A stretch of DNA of 64,000 bases from Pogonophryne albipinna. Lineage: Eukaryota; Chordata; Actinopteri; Perciformes; Artedidraconidae. The position numbers and the translations under genes were made by a program. The notes beneath the pieces were generated by a model. It was not told the origin of the DNA. It was given only the letters and a program-made list of their open reading frames with translations, and made no database searches. This document shows positions 38,245-49,260 of the stretch, one piece after another (the first letter of the stretch is position 1; each line of letters opens with the position of its first letter). The stretch spans positions 172,501-236,500 of the forward strand of contig JAPTMU010000088.1 in the NCBI GenBank assembly GCA_028583405.1. Reading direction: 5' to 3'.

Positions 38245-38626
38245 TGTCAGGGTTGAGCGAAGCAGGCAGGACCCAAATGCAGGTTTAACTGAAAAAATAC
38301 CTTTATTTCAAGGATACAACTAGACTTAAAGAGCAGAACTCTCTCCCCTGTGAACACATTCAAAAAACAACAAGGAACTCACAAAGACTAACAGGAAAAG
38401 CAGAACCTAAATGCACACAGGACTAATCACACAAACAAGACACAGGTGAGGAGGGAGGAGAAAACACAGGGGCACCAGGTGAACACAATCGGGTAATCAG
38501 GCAGGAGGGAACACAGAGACAGGAAGCAACAGACAAGACAGGGGTTGAACACTATTCAAACTAAAACAGGAAACCAAAAAGACAGATCTACACAGCACAA
38601 AAATAAAACACGGACAGATCATGACA
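38245..38626. mobile_element. Possible solo LTR or MITE, 382 bp, 5-bp TSD
   Basis: It begins TGTCAGGGTTGAGCGAAGC and ends GATCATGACA, that is TG...CA with a 5-bp inverted TGTCA/TGACA, and is flanked by GTGGG at 38240-38244 and 38627-38631. A TG...CA end with a 5-bp duplication fits a solo LTR. However, no promoter, polyadenylation signal or internal retroelement sequence confirms it, and a short DNA transposon is possible. The CAGGCAGGACCCAAATGCAG segment is one I recognise as repeated in fish. Confidence 0.55.
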
Positions 38627-39073
38627 GTGGGAACCACTTTGAATCAATAATATATTTTAAATCAAACCAGGACCTAGGGCTGCTCGATTATGGCAAACAT
38701 CATAATCTCAATTATTTGGGTCAATAATTGATATCACAATTATTAAAAACGATTATCCATTTACTTTGAAAACATCCATTTATTGGAGAAAAAATGTGAA
38801 CAGTATGTTTTTAACAGTTTATTACCCTGAACTTTAAGTATAATTCAACTGAAAAACCAATACAAAAAATAAATAAAATAATAGGCAAGGCAAGGCAAGT
38901 TTATTTATATAGCACCTTTCAACACAAGGCAATTCAAAGTGCTTTACAAAAAACGAAAGACATTAAGACAATGGCATTTAAAATCAGTCATTAAAAAGAA
39001 AAGCTAATAAAATAAACATTAAAAGAAAAAATACATGGATAAAAGTTACAGTGCAGTCTAAGATGTGAATAGT

Positions 39074-40163
39074 TCAATTAAAAGCAGCGACAAAAAGAAA
39101 AGTCTTCAGCCTGGATTTAAAAGTAGTCAGAGTTGCAGCGGACCTGCAGGTTTCTGGGAGTTTGTTCCAGATATTTGGAGCATAATAACTGAACGCTGCT
39201 TCTCCATGTTTAGTTCTGACTCTGGGGACAGAAAGCTGACCAGTCCCTGAAGACCTGAGAGATCTGGATGATTCATAATTTAGCAGGAGGTCAGAAATGT
39301 ATTTTGGGCCTAAACCATTCAAAGCTTTATAAACCAGCAGCAGTATTTTGAAATCTATTCTTTGACACACAGGAAGCCAGTGTAAAGACTTCAGAACAGG
39401 AGTGATGTGATCCACTTTCTTAGTGTTAGTGAGGACTCGAGCAGCGGCGTTCTGAATCAGCTGCAGCTTTCTAATAGATTTTTTAGTGAGACCTGTGAAG
39501 ACACCATTGCAGTAGTCGAGTCTACTGAAGATAAAAGCATGGACAAGTTTTTCCAAATCCTGCTGTGACATTAGTCTTTTAATCCTAGATATATTCTTTA
39601 GGTCAGTGTTTCTCAAACTTTTTCATACCAAGGACCACTTAACCAATAAAAAAACACTCGCGGACCACCTAACTCCACAAATATCCCAAAACACATCGTT
39701 TTTTACAAATCGCCTGAAAATGGTACAAACAAGTGGCAACATGTGTGATGAAGGTGTTTATCTGGGCTATATAATACAATCGAAAGTGAAACTTAAGCTC
39801 GCTCCAGTGCTGAGATATTCCCGCGAGAGTGCGGAAAACCTAAATTAATTAATCAATTTCAAATGTGAAATGTTACCAATATACTCACGGACCACTAGGG
39901 GGCGCTCACGGACCACCAGTGGTCCGCGGACCACACTTTGAGAAGCACTGCTTTAGGTGATAGTAAGCTGATTTAGTAACTGTTTTAATGTGACTGTTGA
40001 AACTCAGGTCAGAGTCCATGACTACACCTAGATTTCTGGCTTTATCTGTTGTTTTGAACATTGCAGACTGAAGCTCAGCGCTAACTTTTAAACGTTCTGC
40101 CTTGGCTCCAAAAACCATTACCTCAGTTTTATCTTTGTTTAATTGGAGAAAGTTCTGACACAT
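39074..40163 (-). pseudogene. L2 ORF2 C-terminus, interrupted by a hAT insertion
   Basis: The 5' coding part (40163-39951) reads LNKDKTEVMVFGAKAERLKV, then TTDKARNLGVVMDSDLSFNS and ends HIKTVTKSAYYHLK. The 3' part (39603-39074) continues NISRIKRLMSQQDLEKLVHA to SRLKTFLFVAAFN. The KTEVMVFG and LGVVMDSDLSF motifs lie between the polymerase core and the C-terminal region in CR1/L2 ORF2. Removing one copy of the 8-bp duplication and the 347-bp insert makes the two parts contiguous. The 3' part differs from the 31.8-kb copy at about five residues of 165. Confidence 0.9.
39604..39950. mobile_element. hAT-type MITE, 347 bp, exact 8-bp TSD, inside L2
   Basis: The ends CAGTGTTTCTCAAAC and CTTTGAGAAGCACTG are inverted repeats. 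The exact duplication CTTTAGGT sits at 39596-39603 and 39951-39958 and interrupts the L2 reading frame. GGACCAC repeats near both ends. It is the youngest layer of the nest. Confidence 0.95.
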
Positions 40164-40277
40164 CCAGTCATTGAAAAAATAATCGTTTTATTTCGATTAC
40201 GTTGTTTTCGTAACCGTTGCAAGCCATAATCGTAATTGTGATTAAAATACGATTAATTGAGCAGCCCTACCAGGACC

Positions 40278-41039
40278 CCTAAATACACAATTAAAACTGT
40301 GAGTAATTTCATGATTTTCACAAGTTATTAGCTTGGACTTGGAGAGGAAAACTGTATAATAGAAATCCTGCAGAAATACGACAATAAAGGCCATTTGTTG
40401 CATCAATTCTGAACTATACTAGCGTCTAAAAGGCAGGATATTTCAGCTTTTAATACCTCCATTTCTTTCGGTCTTTTGTGAGTTCCCCAAATGAATGTCA
40501 GTGAAATACTAAATCACAACTCAAATTGTCCCTTTTCCAAAGAGAGAGGAAGAAGAAGTAACCAACACATACCTTTAGTAATAAGAGTGCACATCACGGG
40601 ATGCTGAATCCCTCCAATGAAACCCCAGAATAATGAAATTCCTTGAGGGTTAGCAGCTCTGTGAGATGGGTTGACCTCACCATCTGTACGATGGTAGAAA
40701 AACCTCCTGAAAGCATGAGGCCTTCAGATGATGAATTAATTTGCATTTGATACAAATCACATTAATATGCAGCATGTAACAAAAAAACAACGTACGTTTT
40801 CAGGCTGTTTGATTGAAGGTCTACTGGGAGAAATCTGCTCATATCCAACTGTAATGAAAGGGTTAATATAAGGGTCATACTTTATCGACTGCAAATATAA
40901 AATGTAGATCTGGCATGAAGCTCCCTCACAGTCCATATGAACACATGTCAACGTTTGCATGTGAATACGAGAGTAAATAAAATACACACTGTTTCCACAC
41001 ATTCATGTAAATATATCTAACACGGATATATGACCCAAT
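40278..41039. other. Noncoding DNA, no feature seen
   Basis: AT-rich; no repeat ends or exons recognised. Confidence 0.45.
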
Positions 41040-41228
41040 ATGTATATGTTCATTTTCATTTTAATACATTTCTTATTTCATAATTTTTCATGATTTGTAT
41101 CTTTGATTTTATCTTTAATTGAATATGTGCTGTCCTGTTTTTCATTCTTACCCTGTAGCGGTTTAAACTACTGAATTTCCCCACAGGGATTAATAAAGGT
41201 CCATCTTATCTTACAGTATCTTATCTTA
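41040..41228 (+). repeat. Rex1-like LINE 3' end (tentative)
   Basis: It ends CCCCACAGGGATTAATAAAG then GTCCATCTTATCTTAC with further TATCT units. The upstream TGCTGTCCTGTTTTTCATTC matches the tail at 59.8 kb (TACTGTCCTGCTTTTCAACC). Confidence 0.6.
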
Positions 41229-41753
41229 AATGAAGTGTTTTGTGCGGCTGACAGGCAACAGGAAGCTAAAGAGTTTATATTCAACAACAGAGCATACAGT
41301 GAGCTGTAAGTGAAGAGGAGGGACCGGTTTCAACCCTCTTCATAACGCTTTTGTTTAACTTTAAGTGGTAGTTAGTTGCATCGATGCCGTAAAGCGTCCG
41401 GTGGGCGGTGAACATTTGATCTGGGTGTAGAGGTTGGCAACTGTTTTCTATTGACACCATCACTTAAGGAAGCATTATACGGCATTGCTTAACACAGGCC
41501 AACAGACATCATGCAAATGCTAAAAGAGTGTTAAAAAGGCGATGGTGACTAATGCAGGGAAACTTCCATATTGCACCATCTGCAGATTTCTGTTTAGTCG
41601 TATTGAGAATGCTAAAGCAAACAGAGAAGTAAATCTTCTGCTGCTGGAAAAAAGTCTGTTTGTTGTGTTAGTCCGAGCAGATGGTGGCAAGTTCTTCTCT
41701 TCACTGATAACGGTCACAGATGAGTTGCAGAAAACAACGTTCATTTTAATATT
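41229..41753. other. Noncoding DNA, no feature seen
   Basis: Overlapping opposite-strand ORFs at 41520-41792 lack domains. Confidence 0.45.
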
Positions 41754-41757
41754 GTAA

Positions 41758-42438
41758 AGGTCACCTATCATGCTATTTGTAGGCAATAGCATAGGTCTCA
41801 GATATATACAAATATATACAAAACATGTCTATGAAGTGTTTTGCTCAAAATACCAAACAGATCACCCATTCTAGCCATGCCTCATATCCCTCTGTTTCAC
41901 TTCCTGTTTCAAAAGTGCTGATTTGGGGTATAAAGCTTTAAAGAGGAGGGGTCTGAGCTCATGCGGGACCCGGCAGCTACTGTCTAAACTAAATACTGCC
42001 GTGATGAAACGCCATATCATGGATCATCAAGGATTATCTCTGAAACAGTATGGAGCTCAAAGGCTTTCTCTCTTGCCGGTTATACCACAAGGTGAGTTCC
42101 TTTTTACTTCCTGCTTCTTCACACACATGCTCTCCAGTACAGGTTAGCTCCGAGTGTTAGCGATGCTAATGTAAACACCGACCATATTACGTCCAAAACA
42201 GTCGGGCATTGTTTCTGATAGCAACGTTTCTGATTGGCCCGTGGGTCCACATTTCAGATATTACGTCATATCGGACGCAAATCTGGATCAGCTCCGTTGT
42301 TCCCCCGTTGTTAGAGATTTGGGTACGGAGGAAAAGAGAGAGGGTTTTATTTTCTGACGCTGCGTGAGTTCCCCGACACACCGGGGGGACATGTTTATAA
42401 AAGACATCAAAAAGTGCATTTTGCATGATAGGTCCCCT
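41758..42438. mobile_element. TTAA-type MITE, 681 bp (AGGTCACCTATCATGC family)
   Basis: The left end AGGTCACCTATCATGC and right end GCATGATAGGTCCCCT are inverted repeats. The right flank is TTAA (42439-42442) and the left is GTAA (41754-41757), a one-base decay. No transposase ORF is present. The terminal AGGTC word is shared with the copy A-D family, but the interior is unrelated. Confidence 0.82.
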
Positions 42439-42646
42439 TTAAGAGATTTATCAGTTTTTCATTACACACATTTGCAACAACATGAATTGGTGAGCCCTCA
42501 TGACAAAAGTTGTGAGTGTCTGAAGCTGAAATGTTATAACACCTTATAAAATTACATGCATTTCTTAACATGTGTTTTTGGTTTAGCTTTCGCCTAAATT
42601 ACAAGTAAATAGTAGTATATGTAAACTTTTGCTTGATCATGATTTG

Positions 42647-42647
<1 letters not shown>

Positions 42648-42685
<38 letters not shown>

Positions 42686-43729
42686 GGCTGTCAAACGATT
42701 AAACATTTTAATCAGATTAATCACAGCTTAAAAATTAATTAATCATGATTAATCACCATTCGAACTATGTCCAAAATATGCCATTTCTTTATGTATATTG
42801 TTGTGGGAATGGAAAGATAAATGAAAGAAGGCGGATATATCCATTTAACATACAGTATCTATGTTTATTATAACATTTTTCTGCGTGTCAAAATGAAAGA
42901 CAACCCACACACCTATCAATCATCAAACCGTGGGGTCTTAATTCATAAGTGTTGATTTCTATCAACGGGGGAGTACTTCAGGAAAGTCGACAGAGGGGGG
43001 GCAGCGGCGGCGGCTAGTGGAGTACTTCGTGACCACAGAGTGCGAACGTTGTGATCAGCTGTTTTAGCGCAGTTCTCCAGTGAAGGGGGGGGAGAGAGAG
43101 AGTCTCCCTCCGCAGCCGGTTGGCGTAGTTTTGGCACAATTCCGTTGTACAGACCGACGTTAACAACAGCCCTGTCTGTGCACACGGAGACCGACTCTGT
43201 CGTCCGGTGATCTAACCGCCTTCTGGAAAAGCTTCACAAGTACGTCGGTACGCAAATGCGCTTTGTGACACAAGTTTCAGATTACGCACATAACCTGCGT
43301 ACCAGTTATGTGCACCCCTGTACTACAGCAAAAGTATTCTCCGTCGGGACTTCCTGCAACAACACCGACATTATCAAAGATGTTCTATTGAGAAGACGAT
43401 CACTACGTGACAAAAGTTTTCAAAACCGTTTCTGGTCTTCGGTATTTCCAGACAAGTGGCTACTGAAATCAATCTTACTAACTGCTGTCTGTGCAATTTA
43501 CTCCGCGCGAGTTGGCAGACTTTATTTTGCTTACTTTAACATCATTTTTCATGGTGGGGCTAAGCCATTTCTTGGTATGGGTGTAGCCTACCCCAGCCAT
43601 ACCCTGGCGCTGCCACTGGTGGCACGTATGGGGCGGGCCATTCTGCACATGCGTTAAATGCGTTAAATATTTTAACGCAATTAATTCAAAAAATGAATTA
43701 CCGCCGTTAACGCGATAATTTTGACAGCA

Positions 43730-43772
<43 letters not shown>
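42648..43772. repeat. (AT)n microsatellite split by a hAT element
   Basis: AT dinucleotides at 42648-42682 and 43733-43772 flank the 1.05-kb element. They were one tract before insertion, or each side expanded from the duplicated target. Confidence 0.85.
42683..43732. mobile_element. hAT-like element, 1,050 bp, inserted in (AT)n
   Basis: The left end TAGGGCTGTCAAACGATTAA and right end GATAATTTTGACAGCACTA are inverted repeats with subterminal AATCA/TTAAC words. The target duplication cannot be read because both flanks are ATATATAT. The interior has a GC-rich block (42960-43200) and a 133-codon open frame (43256-43657) with no recognised domain. Near 43590-43618, ACCCTGGCGCTGCCACTG looks like the end of another hAT element, so a second fragment may be nested. 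Confidence 0.78.
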
Positions 43773-43775
<3 letters not shown>

Positions 43776-44769
43776 GATAAACGCAATTATTATTTGGTTT
43801 ATTTCTTGACACCACTATTATATATTATTTATACATGTATAAAGACATATATGTCTACAAATAGATCCTCTTATCAATATGAATATATTTAAGTTGTTGT
43901 GAGAAAATATAATAATAACACATACATACTTATAAAACCTGTAAGAATAAAACAAATGAAATGAATAATAATTAAAACAAATAACAATAATACGTAATCA
44001 TAATAATAATTAAAACAAATAATACAAACTAAATTAAATAATAATATTAATAATGTTTTTTTTAAGTTATAAAATATACCATGGCACAAATGACAGTAAC
44101 TGGCCTGTTTAGCTTATGATACTGAAGGACCAGAATACTAATGGTGTACTTATGTAAAGCGCAACCCACCCAATCACTTATCGCTCTATTCAGTCACTTA
44201 TCCCTCCCACCCAAATCACTGTAGATGTTGCCCATGATTCCCACACCACACGTCCTCTGACAGAACAGATTGATCCGTCTGTGCTGCAGGTGAGGTGAAA
44301 CCATCGGGGAAAGAGTGGAATCCACTTGTTAATTTGCATAGCATGAAATCTCTCCCACTTCCCCTCAGAGACTCCCGATGCCCTCGCTAAGTGAACCTGA
44401 CTCCCCCTGCCCTCAGAGCTCACAGGGGGCAGCGAACAACTCCCCTGTGAAGCTCATTAAGAATAAATGGAAGAGATGTGCAGCATGGAAAGTGAAGGAG
44501 GATCCAGTCTGCCATTAGTCCCTGTGCAAATCCAGACTAATGAGCAAAAATCATCATCAAATATCTCTTTACACTAAGTTCTGGGGAGTGGCAATGTAAC
44601 TATTTCTCTGAGGTATCCCTGAAGCCTACTTTGGGAAAACACATATTGAAAGGGATAAAGGTCCAGCTGTACATTTACATCCAAGAAGGGTGAAATGCAA
44701 AATAAAATGCTTTCACAGGCACCATTTTACTCCAATAACAGAAGCTATATTATATTTTTAAATACTTTA
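43773..44769. other. AT-rich noncoding DNA
   Basis: The stretch 43880-44070 is very AT-rich with repeated AATAATAAT and TTAAAACAAAT words; the rest shows nothing. Confidence 0.45.
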
Positions 44770-45140
44770 GGCGCTTTCACACCGGAGTACTTTTCCCAGT
44801 ATAGTTCTGATATAGTTCCGAAATGTTGCGTTCACACCAAAAAAATCCAGAGCTATAACTTTCATGAGAACCTTTTCACCCCCTTTTCAGTCCCTGCTAG
44901 AGAGCAGGTACTTTCGTGGGAGAAAAAGGTTCCTATGTCTGATTGGCTGGGCGGATTGCAAACCACGCCCCGTAAAACAAAAAAAAGGTTTTGTGAAGCC
45001 GCCATTTTATTTTCCTCGCATTAGCATTATTAGCATTAGCCCAGCGCACAAACACAGAGAGACTAACTTATGGCAACACAAAAGAAAACATGGGAGCGGT
45101 GGAGATGAGGAGGTGTCAGCGTTCTGGCGATTTACTTGGA

Positions 45141-45189
45141 AGGCTTCAGTCGAAGCTGCTGGGAGTCCCAGCAGCTTCGACTGAAGCCT
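45141..45189. repeat. 49-nt palindrome, 24-bp perfect arms, 1-nt centre
   Basis: The arm AGGCTTCAGTCGAAGCTGCT plus GGGA is followed by a single base and its exact complement. Confidence 0.97.
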
Positions 45190-45358
45190 GTCCCCAACTC
45201 CGGGGACTTCCGGCCGGGGACTTTGGGCGGCAGTATACGCCGTGAAGTTGTTTGCGGCCTGCCAGTAAACCCAAAGCAGAAGAAGAAGAAGTGGCGTCAG
45301 CGGCTTAATTTGCCTAATCCTCCCTCAGGGACTTATTCCGGTGTGAACGCAATCTGTA

Positions 45359-45396
45359 CTTAGTTCATGAGAACTAAAGAGTTCTCATGAACTAAG
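45359..45396. repeat. Hairpin, 17-bp perfect arms, 4-nt loop
   Basis: CTTAGTTCATGAGAACT, loop AAAG, then the exact complement. Confidence 0.95.
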
Positions 45397-45400
45397 AGAA

Positions 45401-46844
45401 ATGAGAAAGGGCCAGGGAGAACCGAACAGCAAAATAAACCCAAACCTAGACATACAAAACTAAAAACGTGACATAACATGAGAATCGTGACACTAATTGA
45501 ATAACTACAAGAAATAATCAATATAAAAACATGTAAAAAACTATACAGTGACAAGCAGTATTGAATAGTGCAAACAAACGTAGTGGCAGATACGTAAGTA
45601 AAAGTAGTAAAGGTTAAAAAGGCACTTCCAATAGCTTGGGCCAGATGTGTTTCATATTCATGCTAAGATTGTGTCTCCCATAAAGCATTGTGTTGTTCTG
45701 TGTTTTAGTTGGTTCCCTTTCAGTCTCAGTAGAAGTGAAAAAGTAAACTACTACTCTGCACCACATCCCGTATGCAGAGGCTGGAACTGCAGCGTTAAAA
45801 GTTGCATGTGTGCTTGTTTTCGCTTCATGTTTTGACAAAATATTCATGTTTTCAGCAAAGCAGAAATACTATTCCAGTATCTAGCAGCAGGAATCTTGTT
45901 TTCTCTAAACTCTACCTGACTTGTGAAACAACTTCTTTGAAATAATTACACAGGAGAAAGGAGATACTCTGCACTGTGGCCCATTAAACATGAAGGGGTT
46001 TTAACTCTGCTGAGAATTCAAAATATAAAGACCTCTACAGTAACGATCAACGTGTAGAGGCAGAGGACTAACACACAAATTGACAAAGTAAATGGAGATC
46101 GGAACATGGTGTGCAAATTAAAAGTTCAATGTATTTGATTTAGCTTCAATAACAGCCCGAAGGCACTGGCTCACTCTCGGGCCACTTCAGGTGGCTGTGA
46201 ACTTTACTAGTCGATGATACTTGAGCTTTGCACTGAACCTTCTTTTCCCAAACATAAGTCAGGATCTCTCTGGGAAAAAAACACTCTCTGACAGTTTTCT
46301 TGTTATTTCTTCAGACTTTAAAGCAGTGCAGCGAAGGTGAGGATACCCCTGATATACAGCCAGCTGAGTCAGAACCAAGGTTTTCCAAGCCGTCCCCTTT
46401 GTGCAGGATTTATTATCAGTGGGCGTAATAAACTATCCCTAAATCTACAGATCTGGTGACCCTGAGGTGAGGCTATCCGGCTCAGTCTGCTGCTTTCTCC
46501 CTGATCCGAAGATGCTACACATTCCCTGCAGGATCCTTAATTTACGCCCTTTGGGGTCACTGCTACAACATTTTGTTTGTATTGTCTCATATACTTCCTG
46601 TTGCCCCTGCAGCTTTAGTAAAGTGTCAAACCTTGGATGACTTCATGCACAATCTAAGTGTTTGAGACATTAAGCAGCTGTATTTGTTTTGTCCCTATGA
46701 CAGGCTGCAGTATCTGTTTTAGACTCGGCTAATTGACGCGTTCATCGCGTTCACTCCTTGTGAAAAAGGACCTCCTCCCCTAGTTTAAAGGGAGGAAATG
46801 GAGAAGGACACAGTGAGTGAGCATCTTCTCACCAGAGAGCATGC
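45401..46844. other. Noncoding DNA, no feature seen
   Basis: A-rich start; no element ends, no domain-bearing ORF. Confidence 0.45.
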
Positions 46845-46975
46845 ATAATTGCAGGTTGCTATGCAACTGAATATATCCTCCGCAATGAATTATCTCTGTC
46901 AGTCGAAAGTTGAGATAAGAAATTGTTCCATTTGCATATGAATAAAAGCAAAGTTGCATTTGCAGATAGCAGCAG
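46845..46975. promoter_or_regulatory. Candidate regulatory block: X-box-like palindrome and octamer words
   Basis: GTTGCTATGCAAC at 46855-46867 is a near-palindrome resembling the RFX X-box (GTTGCC-GGCAAC type). CCATTTGCATATGAAT about 70 bp later contains the POU octamer core ATTTGCAT, and a TGCATTTGCA word follows. No repeat family is recognised here. Function is inferred from motif words only. Confidence 0.3.
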
Positions 46976-47639
46976 TATCAATCACGATGGAAACATGACT
47001 TGCATGAATGCACACAAGAGTTAACAAGAAGAAATTATATAGGTTTCATTTGCAGCCAGAAGACATTTCTAAACTGTTTCGGTCTTCTTATCAACACTTA
47101 CTGATACTATCAGCCATGCCGAGGTTTAAGCCATAAAGCATATATTGTATTTGTTTTAAAAAGTATTTCTCTTAGCCTTTTGCCTAATGATAGACTATAG
47201 ACAGGAGAGGGAAAGAGAGGGGATGACTGCTGATAGCCCTCATCTGGCTGTTGCTGAACTTTGTGTTTGCTTTTTATGGTGATCACATCTTCCATTAGGT
47301 CAAGGAGAGAAGTTGGCACATATAGCAGCTTATTTTATTTCATTTTTTCAGCATTGGATGAATTGTAAGATTCAACAACTACTATTTTCAGTAAAAAAAG
47401 AGAAAAGGAAATATGGAGGTTTGGAGATAAATGTTATATTGAGGCTAAAGTCCTTTTGGAGGAGGAAGTGATGGATTGTTGGGCATACTAAGTGAATGAA
47501 TTTGATACAAGAGACTGGAGTTAGGAACCTCTTTCCCACCATTATAACATAATATTGACCAAAGAAGTGGCAGGACAGAAAACCATGATATCACTGGTCA
47601 ATGGTCATTTTGGAAAAGTTGAAATGGGGGCCTCAGTTC
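46976..47639. other. Noncoding DNA, no feature seen
   Basis: No repeat or exon recognised. Confidence 0.45.
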
Positions 47640-47950
47640 AGAACACCTAATCCCAGGAAGGGTGATTTAAAGTCTGGAGGCTTTAGCAGCAAACGCACAG
47701 TCATCTTTTTCTTTCAGCCAAGACTTTGGAAAAGATTACAGAGTTTTGCCTGAAGAGCTCATGCGGCGCGTTTGGTCGTAAGGGAAGAGCAGCTCGGAGA
47801 TTTAAAGAGGTGTCAAACCAAACAAGGACACCAGTTAAAGAGTTAAAGCTGAGCGGCAGCATTTTGGATGGGGAGACATTTGGGAGAGACATGAGTACAG
47901 GGAGTGTCAATAGTCGGGACGTTACGAGCTAAAAACGTGAACAACCCTGT
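47640..47950 (-). pseudogene. Eroded L2-like LINE C-terminal fragment
   Basis: On the minus strand near 47700-47640 one frame gives DDCAFAAKASR, matching the GDRAFSVAAPKLW block of other L2 copies here. Upstream frames give RPNAPHELFRQNS-like text at the position of the RSLRSS region. Frames are broken and similarity is low, so this is an old fragment. Confidence 0.45.
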
Positions 47951-49211
47951 GGTGGAAATTCCACACTTAATCACCTTCTGGTAAGAAAATAACAAATACA
48001 AGTTTAAACCAAAGTTGTGTTATTTAATAAAGAGTTATAGCATTTAACAGAATCAATCGTATTTCCAGCGGGAAGGACAGATGACCTGCGCCATGCGTGC
48101 TAAATAAATCTGACCCCGTTACACAAAAAAGCAATGCCACTTATACAGAGGAGCAGGAAACAAAAGGGACATAAGACAGGTAACATCCGTATGATCATTT
48201 GCCTCTTGTGCAAGAGAACAGAAGGTTGTCTTTTGTATTTAATGTGTGATAGGGACTGGGAATGACGGTCCTAGTTTACATTAGGACTGATACATTCAAA
48301 CTGCGGGAAAATCAAACCAGAGAAGGCAGTTAGTTAAATGAGACTCAATGATACAAACCCTTCTCCAGATACTTGCAAAGCTAGTCTTACGGCTCTATAT
48401 AAGGTGAGGAAGAGCTGTGTGACAGACTGACTGACCTGCATTTGGCTCCTGATGAATCAATTTGTTGCCTTGGGAAACACACCCAGGTCACCTCCTCTGT
48501 ATGTACTTAAAATAAGTCCCATTGGTCTCTGCCACCGGAAAGGTTGAGGAAGAGGTAGTGGATTCTCTCCATGGTGATATACAGTACAGTACACTGTCTC
48601 TACTGGTCTTCACTAATGACAGAATCACTCATCCAGTGATTGATGAGTGCCTTTATTGGACAGCCTGACAGTGAGAGTGACAGGACACACGCTGTGAGAG
48701 AAAAGAGATGACAGACTCAAACAAAGGATGTGTCTGTAAGCGTGTCGTATGTTTCTGCTTGACCAACAGAGGACGCCCTGGTTGTCATACTTTAATCAGC
48801 AACTGTCAATCAGATAGCCTCGCGGGTGGCACATGCTTCAGTATACCCCACTATATGGAAGGCTTTGACCTTTTCAGAGTTTGTTTCAGTATTACAAATA
48901 CTAGGAAGTAGGAAGTACTGCAGGCTGTTGCCCTAACACTAACCCCCCATTGTTTTTCCATTGGCCTCAGCAATAGAAACCAGTACCCTAAACATACCAT
49001 CCAAGACTTGCATCACTCTTCAAGCACACCAAACCTCCCCAAATCAGTATTTCAACTATTCAACAATTATCATGTACTTCAACTTCTCTACAAATCTCAC
49101 CTCAACACAGCAATCACCTCCCAATACGCAACAACACCATGCACTTTCCAACACTCACAGTGCTCCCACGTTACACATATAACACAGAAGACAAACATAC
49201 TAGAAATAACT
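47951..49211. other. Noncoding DNA, no feature seen
   Basis: No repeat ends or exons recognised; C- and A-rich from about 48950. Confidence 0.45.

Positions 49212-49254
<43 letters not shown>
49212..49254. repeat. (CA)n microsatellite, about 21 units
   Basis: Uninterrupted ACAC run at 49212-49254. Confidence 0.95.

Positions 49255-49260
<6 letters not shown>

Larger units (their letters stand above)
38884..40173 (-). mobile_element. L2-like LINE, 5'-truncated, inserted in the MITE
   Basis: On the minus strand it runs from coding DNA (NDWMCQNFLQLNKDKTEV) at 40172 to the 3' tail at 38884, ending in a short CTTGC repeat. The flanks share AAAATAAT (38875-38882 and 40176-40183), a plausible target duplication in low-complexity DNA. 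It is colinear with the 31.8-kb copy but extends about 270 bp further 5'. It is interrupted by a 347-bp hAT element at 39604-39950. Confidence 0.92.
38675..40269. mobile_element. hAT-like MITE (AGGGCTGCTC family) split by an L2 insertion
   Basis: The left part (38675-38883) and right part (40174-40269) together reconstruct the roughly 300-bp MITE seen intact at 33516-33817. The ends TAGGGCTGCTCGATTA and TTAATTGAGCAGCCCTA are flanked by an exact 8-bp duplication CCAGGACC at 38667-38674 and 40270-40277. This identifies the family as hAT-like and dates it as the oldest layer of the nest. Confidence 0.93.
44771..45400. mobile_element. MITE-like segment with GCGTT/CTTTCACACCGG ends and internal hairpins
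   Basis: The left GCGCTTTCACACCGGAGTAC and right ATTCCGGTGTGAACGC (45336-45351) are inverted relatives. Two strong hairpins follow: 45141-45189 in the interior and 45359-45396 just outside the right end. No clear duplication or transposase. The borders are approximate. Confidence 0.6.

Noticed and set aside
43256..43657. 133-codon ORF as a gene or transposase
   Set aside because: Inside a hAT-like element but with no BED, DDE or dimerisation motif; likely chance in a GC-richer stretch.
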